Source: Rhizobiales bacterium NRL2
GTDB taxonomy: Bacteria > Pseudomonadota > Alphaproteobacteria > Minwuiales > Minwuiaceae
Assembly: GCA_001664005.1 (NCBI GenBank)
Contig: CP016093.1
Coordinates: 4,331,031-4,395,030 of the forward strand
Length of the DNA: 64,000 nucleotides
Direction: 5' to 3'
Part shown: piece by piece, positions 25,592-33,213 of the stretch
Layout: the number at the start of each line of letters is the position of its first letter
Position numbering within the stretch: position 1 is the stretch's first letter
The notes under the pieces: model-generated
Seen by the model: the letters and a program-made list of their open reading frames with translations, nothing else
What the model was told of the DNA's origin: nothing
Database searches by the model: none
Made by a program: the position numbers and the translations under genes

Positions 25592-26127
25592 TGGCGCTGG
25601 ACGATATCCGGGACCTGATCCGGACGATCCCCGACTACCCGAAGCCGGGCATCATGTTCCGCGACGTGACCACGCTGTGGTCGAACGCGCGCGGCTTCCG
25701 CACCGCCATCGACCGCCTGGTGCAGCCCTATGCCGGCGTGCGCATCGACAAGGTCGCCGGCATCGAGGCCCGCGGCTTCGTGCTGGGCGGTGCGGTGGCG
25801 CATCAGCTCTCGGTCGGCTTCGTGCCGGTGCGCAAGAAGGGCAAGCTGCCCTGGGACACCATCGCCGAACACTACGAGCTGGAATACGGCACCGACACGA
25901 TCGAGATCCACACCGACGCCATCCGCGAAGGCGAGAACATCCTGATCGTCGACGACCTACTGGCTACCGGCGGCACCGCCGCCGGCGCGGTGAATCTGGT
26001 CCGAAAGGCCGGCGGCACGGTCGTCGGCTGCTGCTTCATCGTCGATCTGCCCGATCTGGGCGGCAAGGCGAAGCTGCGGGAGATGGGGCTGAGCGTGATG
26101 ACGCTCTGTGAGTTCGAAGGCGACTGA
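25591..26127 (+). CDS. apt: Adenine phosphoribosyltransferase
   Basis: A 178-residue purine salvage enzyme that turns adenine and PRPP into AMP. The PRPP loop [14 protein letters not shown] is clear, preceded by [17 protein letters not shown] and [11 protein letters not shown], all typical of Apt. Start is the ATG of TTGATGG at 25591, overlapping the mtnP stop. Together, mtnP and apt recycle the adenine ring of methylthioadenosine. Confidence 0.95.
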   Translation: MALDDIRDLIRTIPDYPKPGIMFRDVTTLWSNARGFRTAIDRLVQPYAGVRIDKVAGIEARGFVLGGAVAHQLSVGFVPVRKKGKLPWDTIAEHYELEYGTDTIEIHTDAIREGENILIVDDLLATGGTAAGAVNLVRKAGGTVVGCCFIVDLPDLGGKAKLREMGLSVMTLCEFEGD

Positions 26128-26146
26128 AGCGCGAGGGAGAACCGCC

Positions 26147-26998
26147 ATGTCACACGGCATCACCGGCATCGATCATCTGGTCATCGCGGTCGAGGATCTG
26201 GAGGGCGCGCGTGAAACCTGGGGCCGGCTCGGATTCACCCTTACGCCGCGCGGACGGCACCGCGACATGGCCACCGGCAACTACTGCATCATGTTCCCGT
26301 CGGACTACGTGGAACTGATGGGCATCATCGACCCCGACCTGCCCGACCGCGGCCTGCGCGAGCGCATGGCCCGCAATGGCGAGGGGCTGGACCGGGTCGC
26401 CTTCGCCGTTCGAGACGCCGACGAGACCGCCGCCGCGCTGAAGGCCTCGGGCTATGACATCAGGGGGCCGGTCGACCTGCGACGCCCGCTGGAGCTGCCC
26501 GAGGGCGAGGTCGAGCCGCGCTTCCGGCTGATCCTGCTGCCCGACGGCGCCGCGCCGGTGATCAACGGCTTCATCTGCCACCACGACACGCCGGAGATCG
26601 TGCGCACGCCCGAATGGCTGGACCATCCCAACGGCGTCCTCTCGATCGCCTCGCTGGTCGCCGTGGCGGAGAACCCGGCGTCGCTGGCCGAAGCCTGGCA
26701 GAAGCTGCTGGGACCGGGCTGCACGGTGCTGACCGACGATACGCTGACGGTGCATACCGGGGACACGGCGATCATCTTCGTCACGCCCGATCACCTGTCG
26801 CTGATGTACCCGGCCGTCGCCGACGATGAATTCCCGCCGCCGCCGTACATGGCCGCGGCGACCTTCCGCGTCGCCGACACGGCGGCCACGGCGAAGGTTC
26901 TGGACGACCGCGGCATGCCCTATCGGCTGGACCCCGACGGCTCGATCCAGACCGCGCCTGCCGACACCAACGGCCTGCTGGTAGGCTTCGAGAGCTGA
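26147..26998 (+). CDS. VOC-superfamily (glyoxalase-like) protein
   Basis: A 283-residue protein with two vicinal-oxygen-chelate modules. The first starts GIDHLVIAVEDLEGARETWGRLGFTL with a metal-ligand-type histidine, the second near HPNGVLSIASLVAVAEN. It matches the Glyoxalase_3-like pattern (GRHRDMATGNYCIMF). Substrate unknown; such proteins include dioxygenases and isomerases. It lies 19 bases after apt behind GAGGGAGA, so it may be part of the same transcript. Confidence 0.8.
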   Translation: MSHGITGIDHLVIAVEDLEGARETWGRLGFTLTPRGRHRDMATGNYCIMFPSDYVELMGIIDPDLPDRGLRERMARNGEGLDRVAFAVRDADETAAALKASGYDIRGPVDLRRPLELPEGEVEPRFRLILLPDGAAPVINGFICHHDTPEIVRTPEWLDHPNGVLSIASLVAVAENPASLAEAWQKLLGPGCTVLTDDTLTVHTGDTAIIFVTPDHLSLMYPAVADDEFPPPPYMAAATFRVADTAATAKVLDDRGMPYRLDPDGSIQTAPADTNGLLVGFES

Positions 26999-27037
26999 AG
27001 CGGTCCCGGAACCGGTCCGGGGCCGATCCAGGTGGCG

Positions 27038-27796
27038 TTACGGGCCGGCGACCATGCCGCCGTCGACCGGCAGGGCGACGCCCGTGACATAGGACGAACG
27101 GTCGGACAGCAGCCACAGCGCCGCTTCCGCGATCTCCTTCGGCTCGCCCAGCCGCTTCATCGACGTCGAATCGCTCATCGCCTCCAGCGCGCGCGGATGA
27201 TGGCCGGTCAGCGTGTCCAGCATGCGGGTCTTGATCGGGCCCGGGCAGACGGCGTTCACGCGGATGCCCTTGCGCGCATATTCCATGGCCGCGGCCTTGG
27301 TCAGGCCCACCACGCCGTGCTTGGAGGCGATATAGGCCGGCATGTACATCGAACCGGCGATGCCGGCGATGGAGGCCGTGTTGACGATGGCGCCCGGCTT
27401 GCCGGCCTTCAGCATCGCCCGGATCTCGGCGCGCATGCACAGGTAGACGCCGGTCTGGTTGACGCCGACGACGCGGTTGAAGTTGTCCAGCGTGCTTTCG
27501 TCCGTGCGCCCCCAGTCGCCTTCGATGCCGGCGTTGTTGAAGGCGCCGTCGATCTTGCCGAAGGCGTCGATGGTCTGCCGGATCAGGCCGTCGGCCTCTT
27601 CCTCGCTGGCCACGTTGGCCGTCGTCGTGCGGACCTTGCCGCCCGACAGCTCGGCCGTTTCCTTAAGGCCGTCGGCATTGAGGTCGGCGGCCAGCACCTG
27701 CGCGCCCTCGCTGGCGAACAGCACCGCCGCCGCCTGTCCGATGCCGCCGGCTGCGCCGGTGACCAGCACCGCGCGTCCCTCTAGCAATCCCGCCAT
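27038..27796 (-). CDS. SDR-family oxidoreductase
   Basis: A 252-residue classical SDR. TGAAGGIG is the cofactor loop, an AADLN segment after strand 2 suggests NAD, NNAG and N are present, the catalytic residues are S (NTASIAG) and YIASK, and the C-terminus is SSYVTGVALPVDGG. It is divergent from badH with an 88-base shared promoter region, which suggests a related catabolic role, perhaps an alicyclic or hydroxyacyl-CoA dehydrogenase. Inference from context only. Confidence 0.85.
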   Translation of the reverse strand: MAGLLEGRAVLVTGAAGGIGQAAAVLFASEGAQVLAADLNADGLKETAELSGGKVRTTTANVASEEEADGLIRQTIDAFGKIDGAFNNAGIEGDWGRTDESTLDNFNRVVGVNQTGVYLCMRAEIRAMLKAGKPGAIVNTASIAGIAGSMYMPAYIASKHGVVGLTKAAAMEYARKGIRVNAVCPGPIKTRMLDTLTGHHPRALEAMSDSTSMKRLGEPKEIAEAALWLLSDRSSYVTGVALPVDGGMVAGP

Positions 27797-27884
27797 GATC
27801 TCCTCCCCTGTTCATGGTTCCGCGAATTGATAAGCTAGCGTACAAAATCCGGCAAACGCAAAGCGAACTGGGGAGGACTGCACC

Positions 27885-28631
27885 GTGCGCGGACTGAAGG
27901 ACAACACCATCATCGTCACCGGGGGCGCCAGCGGCATCGGCCGCGCCATCAGCGCCCGTCTGGCCGAGGAGGGCGCGCATGTCGCCATCTTCGACCTCAA
28001 CGGCGATGGCGCCGAGGCGGTGGCGAAGGAAATCGGCAACGGCGCGAAGGGCTTTGCTCTCGACATCGCCGACCACGATGCGGTCGTTACCGCCGTCGAC
28101 CGGGTCGAGCGGGAGATGGCGCCGGTCGACGGGCTGGTGAACAACGCCGGCTGGGACAAGATGGTGCCCTTCCTGAAATCCGACCCGGCGCTGTGGAAGA
28201 AGATCGTCGACATCAACCTGTTCGGCCCCGTCAACGTCACCCACGCGGCGCTGTCGAAGATGGCGGAACGCGGCCGGGGCCGCATCGTCTCGCTGGCCTC
28301 CGACGCCGGCCGGGTCGGCTCGACGGGCGAGGGCGTCTACTCCTATTGCAAGGGCGGGGTCATCGCCTTCATGAAGACGCTGGCCCGCGAGCACGCGCGC
28401 CAGGGCATCACCTGCAACACCGTCTGCCCCGGCCCGACCGAGACGCCGCTGTTCACCGGCTTCGACCCGGAGGGCAAGATCAAGACGGCGCTGGAGCGTT
28501 CGATCCCGCTGCGCCGCCTGGGTCAGCCGGAGGACTATCCGGGCATGGTCTGCTTCCTGCTGTCGGACGACGCCGCCTTCATCACCGGCCAGGTGATCAG
28601 CGTCTCCGGCGGCCTGACGATGAACGGATAA
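27885..28631 (+). CDS. badH: 2-hydroxycyclohexanecarboxyl-CoA dehydrogenase-like SDR
   Basis: A 248-residue SDR with the cofactor loop TGGASGIG, D in FDLNGDG (NAD preference), NNAGWDKMVPF, catalytic S and Y-x-x-x-K in SLASDAGRVGSTGEGVYSYCKGG, and VSGGLTMNG at the end. The NNAGWD and TPLFTGFD segments are as in BadH of Rhodopseudomonas palustris, which oxidises 2-hydroxycyclohexanecarboxyl-CoA to the 2-keto form. The next gene encodes a BadI-like ring-opening enzyme, which supports the assignment. Start is GTG at 27885, after GGGGAGGACTGCACC. Confidence 0.82.
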   Translation: MRGLKDNTIIVTGGASGIGRAISARLAEEGAHVAIFDLNGDGAEAVAKEIGNGAKGFALDIADHDAVVTAVDRVEREMAPVDGLVNNAGWDKMVPFLKSDPALWKKIVDINLFGPVNVTHAALSKMAERGRGRIVSLASDAGRVGSTGEGVYSYCKGGVIAFMKTLAREHARQGITCNTVCPGPTETPLFTGFDPEGKIKTALERSIPLRRLGQPEDYPGMVCFLLSDDAAFITGQVISVSGGLTMNG

Positions 28632-28731
28632 GGCAGCCCTCCCGATCCGGCGTCTCCGGGGACCCGGACAGAACAGAGGCGCCGCCGGAAGGCGCCAGGC
28701 GGATTCGAACAAGCGGAGAGAGAAAGAGACA

Positions 28732-29520
28732 ATGGAACTGCAGGACATCATCTACGAGGTCGAGAACCACACCGCGACCATCACCATCAACCGTCCCGAG
28801 GTCTACAACGCCTTCCGCTACCGCACCGTGGTGGAACTGATCGAGGCGCTCTACGACGCCGGCTACGACAAGGACATCGGCTCAATCGTGCTGACCGGCG
28901 CGGGCGAGAAGGCCTTCTGCACCGGCGGCGACCAGAAGAACCATGACGGCCAGTACCAGGGCGGCGTGCGCGGCACGGTCGGCATGCCGGTCGAGCAGCT
29001 TCACGCCGCCATCCGCGACATGCCCAAGCCAGTGATCGCCAAGGTGCGCGGCTACGCCATCGGCGGCGGCAACGTGCTGGCGACGCTCTGCGACCTGACG
29101 CTGGCCGCCGACACGGCGATCTTCGGCCAGGTCGGCCCGAAGATGGGCTCGGTCGATCCGGGCTACGGCACCGCCCTGCTGGCGCGCTGCGTCGGCGAGA
29201 AGAAGGCGCGCGAGATCTGGTATCTCTGCCGCCGCTATTCGGCGCAGGAGGCCTGCGACATGGGCCTGGTCAACAAGGTCGTGCCGGCCGCCGATCTGGA
29301 TGCGGAAGTCCGCCAGTGGTGCGACGAGATCAACGAGAAGAGCCCGACCGCGATCGCGCTGGCCAAGACCTCGTTCAACGCCGATTCGGAGAACATCAAG
29401 GGCATCGGCGGCCTCGCCTTCCAGGCGCTGCGTCTCTACTACGACACCGAGGAATCCAAGGAGGGCGTCACGGCGCTGAACGAGAAGCGCAAGCCCGACT
29501 TCCGCAAGCACGTGAAGTAG
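28732..29520 (+). CDS. badI: 2-ketocyclohexanecarboxyl-CoA hydrolase (BadI-like)
   Basis: A 262-residue crotonase-superfamily protein of the DHNA-CoA synthase (MenB)-like type. NAFRYRTVVELIEALYDA, the GAGEKAFCTGGDQK oxyanion strand, and GYAIGGGNVLATLCDLTLAAD with the second oxyanion glycine are present. BadI opens the alicyclic ring hydrolytically to give pimelyl-CoA in cyclohexanecarboxylate degradation. The 100-base gap from badH contains no gene. MenB is the alternative, but no menaquinone genes are nearby and badH pairs with it. Confidence 0.82.
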   Translation: MELQDIIYEVENHTATITINRPEVYNAFRYRTVVELIEALYDAGYDKDIGSIVLTGAGEKAFCTGGDQKNHDGQYQGGVRGTVGMPVEQLHAAIRDMPKPVIAKVRGYAIGGGNVLATLCDLTLAADTAIFGQVGPKMGSVDPGYGTALLARCVGEKKAREIWYLCRRYSAQEACDMGLVNKVVPAADLDAEVRQWCDEINEKSPTAIALAKTSFNADSENIKGIGGLAFQALRLYYDTEESKEGVTALNEKRKPDFRKHVK

Positions 29521-29525
29521 ACCAA

Positions 29526-29639
29526 CCGGCGTCATCCCCGTTCGAGCGCAGCGAGACGCGGGGATCGGGTGAAATGCGGGCATCAGGGTGCTTCAGCGGC
29601 CCGATGCCCGCGCGCCTGCGGCGGCGGGCATGACGCCGG
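29526..29639. repeat. Composite palindromic repeat, copy 1
   Basis: A 114-base intergenic element with perfect 10-base terminal inverted repeats (CCGGCGTCAT ... ATGACGCCGG). Inside are two nested palindromes: CCCCG...CGGGGATC, and GCGGGCATC...GATGCCCGC. It lies between convergent badI and the Bcr/CflA gene. Related copies are at 30864-30889 and 31270-31401. No coding capacity of its own. Confidence 0.7.
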
Positions 29640-29644
29640 ATGGT

Positions 29645-30826
29645 TCAGGTCCGCGCCGGCCGCTCCCGCCTGAGCAGCAGCGCGGCCACCAGGCCGATGC
29701 CGGTCGAGCCAAGCATGATCAGCAGCAGCGTCAGCGGCGCGTCCGCCCGGGTCAGCAGCACGCCGGTTATGAGGGTGAGCGCGGCGCCGACGGCGACGGT
29801 GAGCGCGCCGGTCATGCCGGCGGCCGTGCCGGCCAGGTCGGGGCGGATGGACATGATGCCGGAATGGGCGCTGGGCATGGTCAGCCCGTTGCCGATACCG
29901 ACGAAGATCATCGCGCCGAAATAGGTCCAGAGGCTCAGATGCCCGCCCAGCAGGACGGCGGCGCCCAGCCCCAGCCCGACGAAGGCGACGATCCGGCCGG
30001 CCAGCATCATCTGCACGATCCCGATCCGCCGCGTCAGCCGTGTGGAGAGGAAACTGCCCAGCATGAAGCCGGCGGTGATCGAGCCGATGAGAACGCCCAG
30101 CATGGCCGAGGAAATGCCGAAGCTCTCGGTGGCGACCAGCGGCGCCCCGGCGATGAAGATGTAGAAGCCCGCCGTCGACGTGGTCATGCAGGCCAGGAAG
30201 CCCCAGAAGCGCGGGATCCTGAGCAGCGTGGCGTAGCCGTGCCGGACACTCTCCCCGCTGCCCCTGGCGTGGGTTTCCCCCATGTCGGCAAAGGCCAGCG
30301 CCGCCATCGCCAGTCCGGCGGCGGCGTAGAACCAGAAGTTCGCCCGCCAGCCGAAGGCCGTGTCGAGCACGCCGCCCAGCACCGGCCCCAGCATCGGCGA
30401 CAGCGCCATCGCCATGGTGACGTAGCTGATGCGGGTCGCGGCGTCCTGCGCCGTGGTGGTGTCGCGCACGCTTGCCATGGAGAGCGCGAGGCAGGCGATC
30501 ACTGCGCCCTGCAGCATGCGGAAGGCGAGGAAGGTCTCGATGTCGTCCGACAGGGCGCAGCCCACGGAGGCGGCGGCGAAGATGCCCAGCGCGCCGAGCA
30601 CCACGGGCCGCCGGCCGATCCGGTCCGAGAGCGGCCCGGCGACAAGCTGCACGATCGTGGTGACCGCCAGATAGCCGCCGACCGCCAGGCTCATGGTGGC
30701 GTAGTCGGTCGCGAACGCCTCGGCCATGTGCGCCAGCGCCGGCAGGAACAGGTTCAGCGACGAGACCGCCGTGGCGGTCAGCAGGATCAGCGTGATCAGG
30801 TGCGGCGGCGTACTCGCGGGGCGCAT
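29645..30826 (-). CDS. Bcr/CflA-type drug resistance MFS transporter
   Basis: A 393-residue inner-membrane protein with 12 predicted hydrophobic helices. The loop 2-3 motif GPLSDRIGRRPVVLGAL (MFS motif A), the SLNLFLPALAHMAEAF start after helix 1 typical of Bcr/CflA, and MTMALSPMLGPVLGGVL-like motif C (MAMALSPMLGPVLGG) are clear. It is probably a proton-driven drug or metabolite exporter. The ATG at 30826 was preferred; the longer open frame up to 30904 is encoded by a palindromic repeat (codons for SPHKAGMT) and is not part of the family. Confidence 0.88.
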   Translation of the reverse strand: MRPASTPPHLITLILLTATAVSSLNLFLPALAHMAEAFATDYATMSLAVGGYLAVTTIVQLVAGPLSDRIGRRPVVLGALGIFAAASVGCALSDDIETFLAFRMLQGAVIACLALSMASVRDTTTAQDAATRISYVTMAMALSPMLGPVLGGVLDTAFGWRANFWFYAAAGLAMAALAFADMGETHARGSGESVRHGYATLLRIPRFWGFLACMTTSTAGFYIFIAGAPLVATESFGISSAMLGVLIGSITAGFMLGSFLSTRLTRRIGIVQMMLAGRIVAFVGLGLGAAVLLGGHLSLWTYFGAMIFVGIGNGLTMPSAHSGIMSIRPDLAGTAAGMTGALTVAVGAALTLITGVLLTRADAPLTLLLIMLGSTGIGLVAALLLRRERPART

Positions 30827-30863
30827 GGGAACGGTCTCAAACAGCAGGCCGCGGAAACACCGC

Positions 30864-30889
30864 GTCATCCCCGCCTTGTGCGGGGATCC
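30864..30889. repeat. Palindromic repeat, copy 2 (short form)
   Basis: GTCATCCCCGC-CTTGT-GCGGGGATCC, matching the left half of the other two composite elements. It lies between the exporter start and the 3' end of the GIY-YIG gene; the stop codon of the latter (30865-30867) lies inside the repeat. Confidence 0.65.
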
Positions 30890-31209
30890 GGTATCCGTGG
30901 GCAATCATGGATCGCGGCGCCGCCAAGCGAATAGGCCAGGTCGCGCCAGTCGGGATTCGAAGCTTCTATTGTCTTCAGTTTCCACGCCCGCGGCCACCTC
31001 TTGATACGCTTTTCCCGCCGTATCGCCATGTTCGGATCGTCGTGGCGCTCATACCAGGCGAGGTGCCGGAGGCCATAGCGTTCGCTGAAGCTGCCCGCCG
31101 TGCCGGCGCGGTGCTGTTCCATGCGCCGCACGAGGTCGTTCGTCATCCCGACATAGAACGTCCCGTTCCGGTGGTCGGTGAGGATGTAGACGAAACGGTC
31201 CCGAGCCAT
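30865..31209 (-). CDS. Small GIY-YIG nuclease-domain protein (UPF0213-like)
   Basis: A 114-residue single-domain protein. The GIY-YIG equivalent is FVYILTDHRNGTFYVGMTNDLVRR (Y8-I-L ... Y19-V-G21), followed by the GTAGSFSERYGLRHLAWYE loop and REKRIKRWPRAWKL helix, a common layout in stand-alone UPF0213 proteins. The last 12 or so codons (PRIPDPRTRRG) are supplied by the palindromic repeat at 30864-30889. Activity has been shown for few relatives. The ATG at 31209 is preferred to the longer frame starting at 31242. Confidence 0.82.
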   Translation of the reverse strand: MARDRFVYILTDHRNGTFYVGMTNDLVRRMEQHRAGTAGSFSERYGLRHLAWYERHDDPNMAIRREKRIKRWPRAWKLKTIEASNPDWRDLAYSLGGAAIHDCPRIPDPRTRRG

Positions 31210-31269
31210 CAGTGGATGCTGCGTCGGCCTCAGAATCCGCACAAGTCCGGAAAGGCCCGCCCACTCATT

Positions 31270-31401
31270 GTCATCCCCGCCCCCCGAACGGGGTCAGGGG
31301 CAAGCTTGTGCGGGGATCCGGGGGGCCGAGAGCGCGTTCTGATGCGTTCGCGCCTTGCCTCGGCCAGAGCAACCGGATGCCCGCACGGGGGCGGGCATGA
31401 C
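31270..31401. repeat. Composite palindromic repeat, copy 3
   Basis: A 132-base intergenic element starting GTCATCCCCGC, containing GCTTGTGCGGGGATCC as in copy 2, and ending with GGATGCCCGC...GCGGGCATGAC as in copy 1. It lies just upstream of the GIY-YIG gene. The same two-palindrome order as copy 1 shows that the composite, not single palindromes, is the repeated unit. Confidence 0.65.
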
Positions 31402-31433
31402 CAGCGGTGTATGCTGTCGTTCAGCGACTCGCT

Positions 31434-31712
31434 TCACCCCTCCGAGAACGCCAGCGCCAGGCGGCAGCGGATCTCGCGGAAGCGGACGCGTTCGGGCGGG
31501 TTGGCGCGCTCGACATAGACCGCCAGTTCCGGCAGGCCGTCCAGCAGGTCCTCGAAACGGTCGTCGGGCAGATGGAAGCCGAACACCGCGCCCTTGCCCC
31601 CGGCGCGGCGCTGGTCGGCGATGCGGCCCTCGACGCGGGAGATGCAGTCGCGGATGCGGGACATGGCGTCGCCCGGCTCCAGCGCCGTGACGCAATCGAT
31701 GCTGTGTATCAT
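31434..31712 (-). CDS. Small protein of unknown function, paralogue A
   Basis: A 92-residue protein starting MIHSIDCVTALEPGDAMSRI. The first 21 or so residues are almost identical to the protein encoded at 32579-32749; at the DNA level this is a 63-base block with two differences, one of them silent, which supports this reading frame. The rest (FHLPDDRFEDLLDGLPELAVYVERANPPERVRFREI) is mixed alpha/beta-looking and not recognised. It follows folE on the same strand. An ATG nine bases upstream (31721) is an alternative start. Confidence 0.6.
   Translation of the reverse strand: MIHSIDCVTALEPGDAMSRIRDCISRVEGRIADQRRAGGKGAVFGFHLPDDRFEDLLDGLPELAVYVERANPPERVRFREIRCRLALAFSEG
31644..31706. repeat. 63-bp duplicated block, copy A
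   Basis: 61 of 63 bases are identical to 32681-32743, in direct orientation. It encodes the N-terminal peptide of paralogue A. The pair flanks folE. Confidence 0.85.
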
Positions 31713-31786
31713 CTGCCTCATCCGCAAGGTGAATTTGCAACCGGGACCGTTCAGCCCGACCCCCGCGCCGCCGGCGCCGGCCGGCC

Positions 31787-32497
31787 TCAGCCCTTCAGGC
31801 TGATCAGCGACAGGAACTCGCGCCGGAGGGCTGCATTTTCCAGAAAGCTGCCGCGCATCACGCTGTTGGTCATCTGCGAGGCGGTGTCCTTCACCCCGCG
31901 CCAGTGCATGCAGAAATGTTCCGCCTCGACGACCACGGCGAGCCCGTCGGGTTCGACCCGCTCCATCAGCAGGTCGGCGATCTGCATCACCGCCTCCTCC
32001 TGGATCTGCGGCCGGGTCAGGACCCACTCGGCCAGACGGGCGTATTTCGACAGCCCGATGAGACTGGACTCGCTGTTCGGCATGATGCCGATCCAGAGCC
32101 GTCCCATGATCGGGCACAGATGGTGGCTGCAGGCGCTGCGCACCGTCACCGGACCGACGATCATCAGTTCGTTGAGATTGGTCGCGTTGGGGAATTCGGT
32201 GACCGGCGGCGGGGGCTGGTAGCGGCCGCGGAAGATCTCGTTGACGTACATCTTCGCCACCCGCCGGGCCGTATCGCGGGTGTTGTGATCGTTCTCGGTA
32301 TCGATCACCAGGCTCTCCAGGACCCCCTGCATGCGGTCGGCGACCTCCGCCTCCAGGGCCTCGATCTCGCCGGGTTCGATGAAGCCGGCGATACTGTCAT
32401 TGGCGTGGAACCGTACGCCGGCGTCCTTCAGGCGCTGGCGGATCCGCGCCGAAGCGGGCCGCTCCGAGGCGCCCTCCCGATCATCCTTGCCTGTCAT
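31787..32497 (-). CDS. folE: GTP cyclohydrolase I
   Basis: A 236-residue protein, the FolE fold: it converts GTP to dihydroneopterin triphosphate for folate or other pterins. Zinc ligands are present as C123 and H126 in SACSHHLCPIMG and C196 in EHFCMHWRG. Family blocks TENDHNTRDTARRVAKMYVNEIF, GLSKYARLAEW and QIQEEAVMQIAD are clear. It is odd in having SHH where most FolE proteins have EHH, and HLCPIMG for the usual HLVPF-G. This places it in a divergent subgroup. The ATG at 32497 is preferred to the frame extension to 32533. Confidence 0.9.
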   Translation of the reverse strand: MTGKDDREGASERPASARIRQRLKDAGVRFHANDSIAGFIEPGEIEALEAEVADRMQGVLESLVIDTENDHNTRDTARRVAKMYVNEIFRGRYQPPPPVTEFPNATNLNELMIVGPVTVRSACSHHLCPIMGRLWIGIMPNSESSLIGLSKYARLAEWVLTRPQIQEEAVMQIADLLMERVEPDGLAVVVEAEHFCMHWRGVKDTASQMTNSVMRGSFLENAALRREFLSLISLKG

Positions 32498-32578
32498 CCG
32501 GAACCTTGTCTTCCTTCGAGATGGGAACTCCACCTTGCCGCGCCGGACCGACCGGAAACAAGGGGCTTGCGCCGGGCG

Positions 32579-32749
32579 TCACACCATGGCCCGCGGACGG
32601 GAATAGAGCGGATTCCAGCCGAACCGATCTTCGGCGACATCGTCGCCTGTCTCGATCCAGTGCTTCACGCCCCGCACCACGCAGTCGCGGATGCGGGACA
32701 TGGCGTCGCCCGGCTCCAGCGCGGTGACGCAATCGATGTTGTGGATCAC
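32579..32749 (-). CDS. Small protein of unknown function, paralogue B
   Basis: A 56-residue protein with a likely GTG start, VIHNIDCVTALEPGDAMSRI, almost identical over its first half to paralogue A at 31434-31712. After that it diverges (HWIETGDDVAEDRFGWNPLYSRP). The GTG overlaps the TGA of a small upstream gene (GTGA), which suggests coupled translation. It is either a naturally short relative of A or a truncated copy. Family not recognised. Confidence 0.5.
   Translation of the reverse strand: MIHNIDCVTALEPGDAMSRIRDCVVRGVKHWIETGDDVAEDRFGWNPLYSRPRAMV
32681..32743. repeat. 63-bp duplicated block, copy B
   Basis: Direct repeat of 31644-31706 with two mismatches. It encodes the N-terminal peptide of paralogue B. 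Confidence 0.85.
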
Positions 32750-32907
32750 CGGGCCGCGCCTTGCCAGGAGTCTGTCAGAGTTTCGGAACAGAAGGTAAAA
32801 AACCACTGTGGAGAACCGTCTTTCGCCACCCCCGACCAGATTAGCGATGCCAGCGCGACGACGGCGTTCGCCGCTACTCGTAGAGGCATTGTCTTCACCC
32901 GGAACAT
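32746..32907 (-). CDS. Possible small secreted protein
   Basis: A 53-codon open frame. From the first or second ATG (32907 or 32889) it encodes a convincing signal sequence (MPLRVAANAVVALASLIWSG) followed by a short aromatic mature part (SPQWFFTFCSETLTDSW). Its TGA overlaps the GTG start of paralogue B. Evidence is only the signal-like N-terminus and the overlap; it may be the first gene of a two-gene unit transcribed away from the AT-rich module. Confidence 0.35.
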   Translation of the reverse strand: MFRVKTMPLRVAANAVVALASLIWSGVAKDGSPQWFFTFCSETLTDSWQGAAR

Positions 32908-33213
32908 GCTCCTAAATCTTCATTCGGCATTCATTCGGAAGTCGCTTCCGCCCGTTAACATACTCCGCTCATGCTGACGACGCCTCCTCACTATCCAACT
33001 AGGTGCTGTTTCAAGATTCGTGCAAATTCCCGCTAGCGACTGTCACAGTAGAATTGCCTTTTTGACGGGCGTCCGTATAAGCTGTTGTTGCGGCGGCGTG
33101 ATGACCCGAACAAATGGAGAGAATGTGTTGTTAGAAATATTCGTCGGCATATTTATTACGGAGCCTATGAAATAGCATGAATACACTGATTTTCTTCAGG
33201 ATTGGATTAAGCA
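32908..33213. other. Intergenic left flank of the AT-rich module
   Basis: 306 bases without a convincing gene. Base composition changes here from GC-rich to AT-rich, most clearly after about 33110. It should hold the promoter of the ATPase gene; I cannot identify a clear -35/-10 pair, an attachment site or target-site duplication. Confidence 0.4.

Noticed and set aside
28632-28731. A gene or terminator between badH and badI
   Set aside because: Only a short GGCGCC inverted repeat is present, without T-run or a plausible reading frame; left unannotated.
33060-33090. TTGACG...TATAAG as promoter of the ATPase gene
   Set aside because: The two hexamers are only about 8 bases apart, far from the usual 16-18, so this is not a functional sigma-70 pair.
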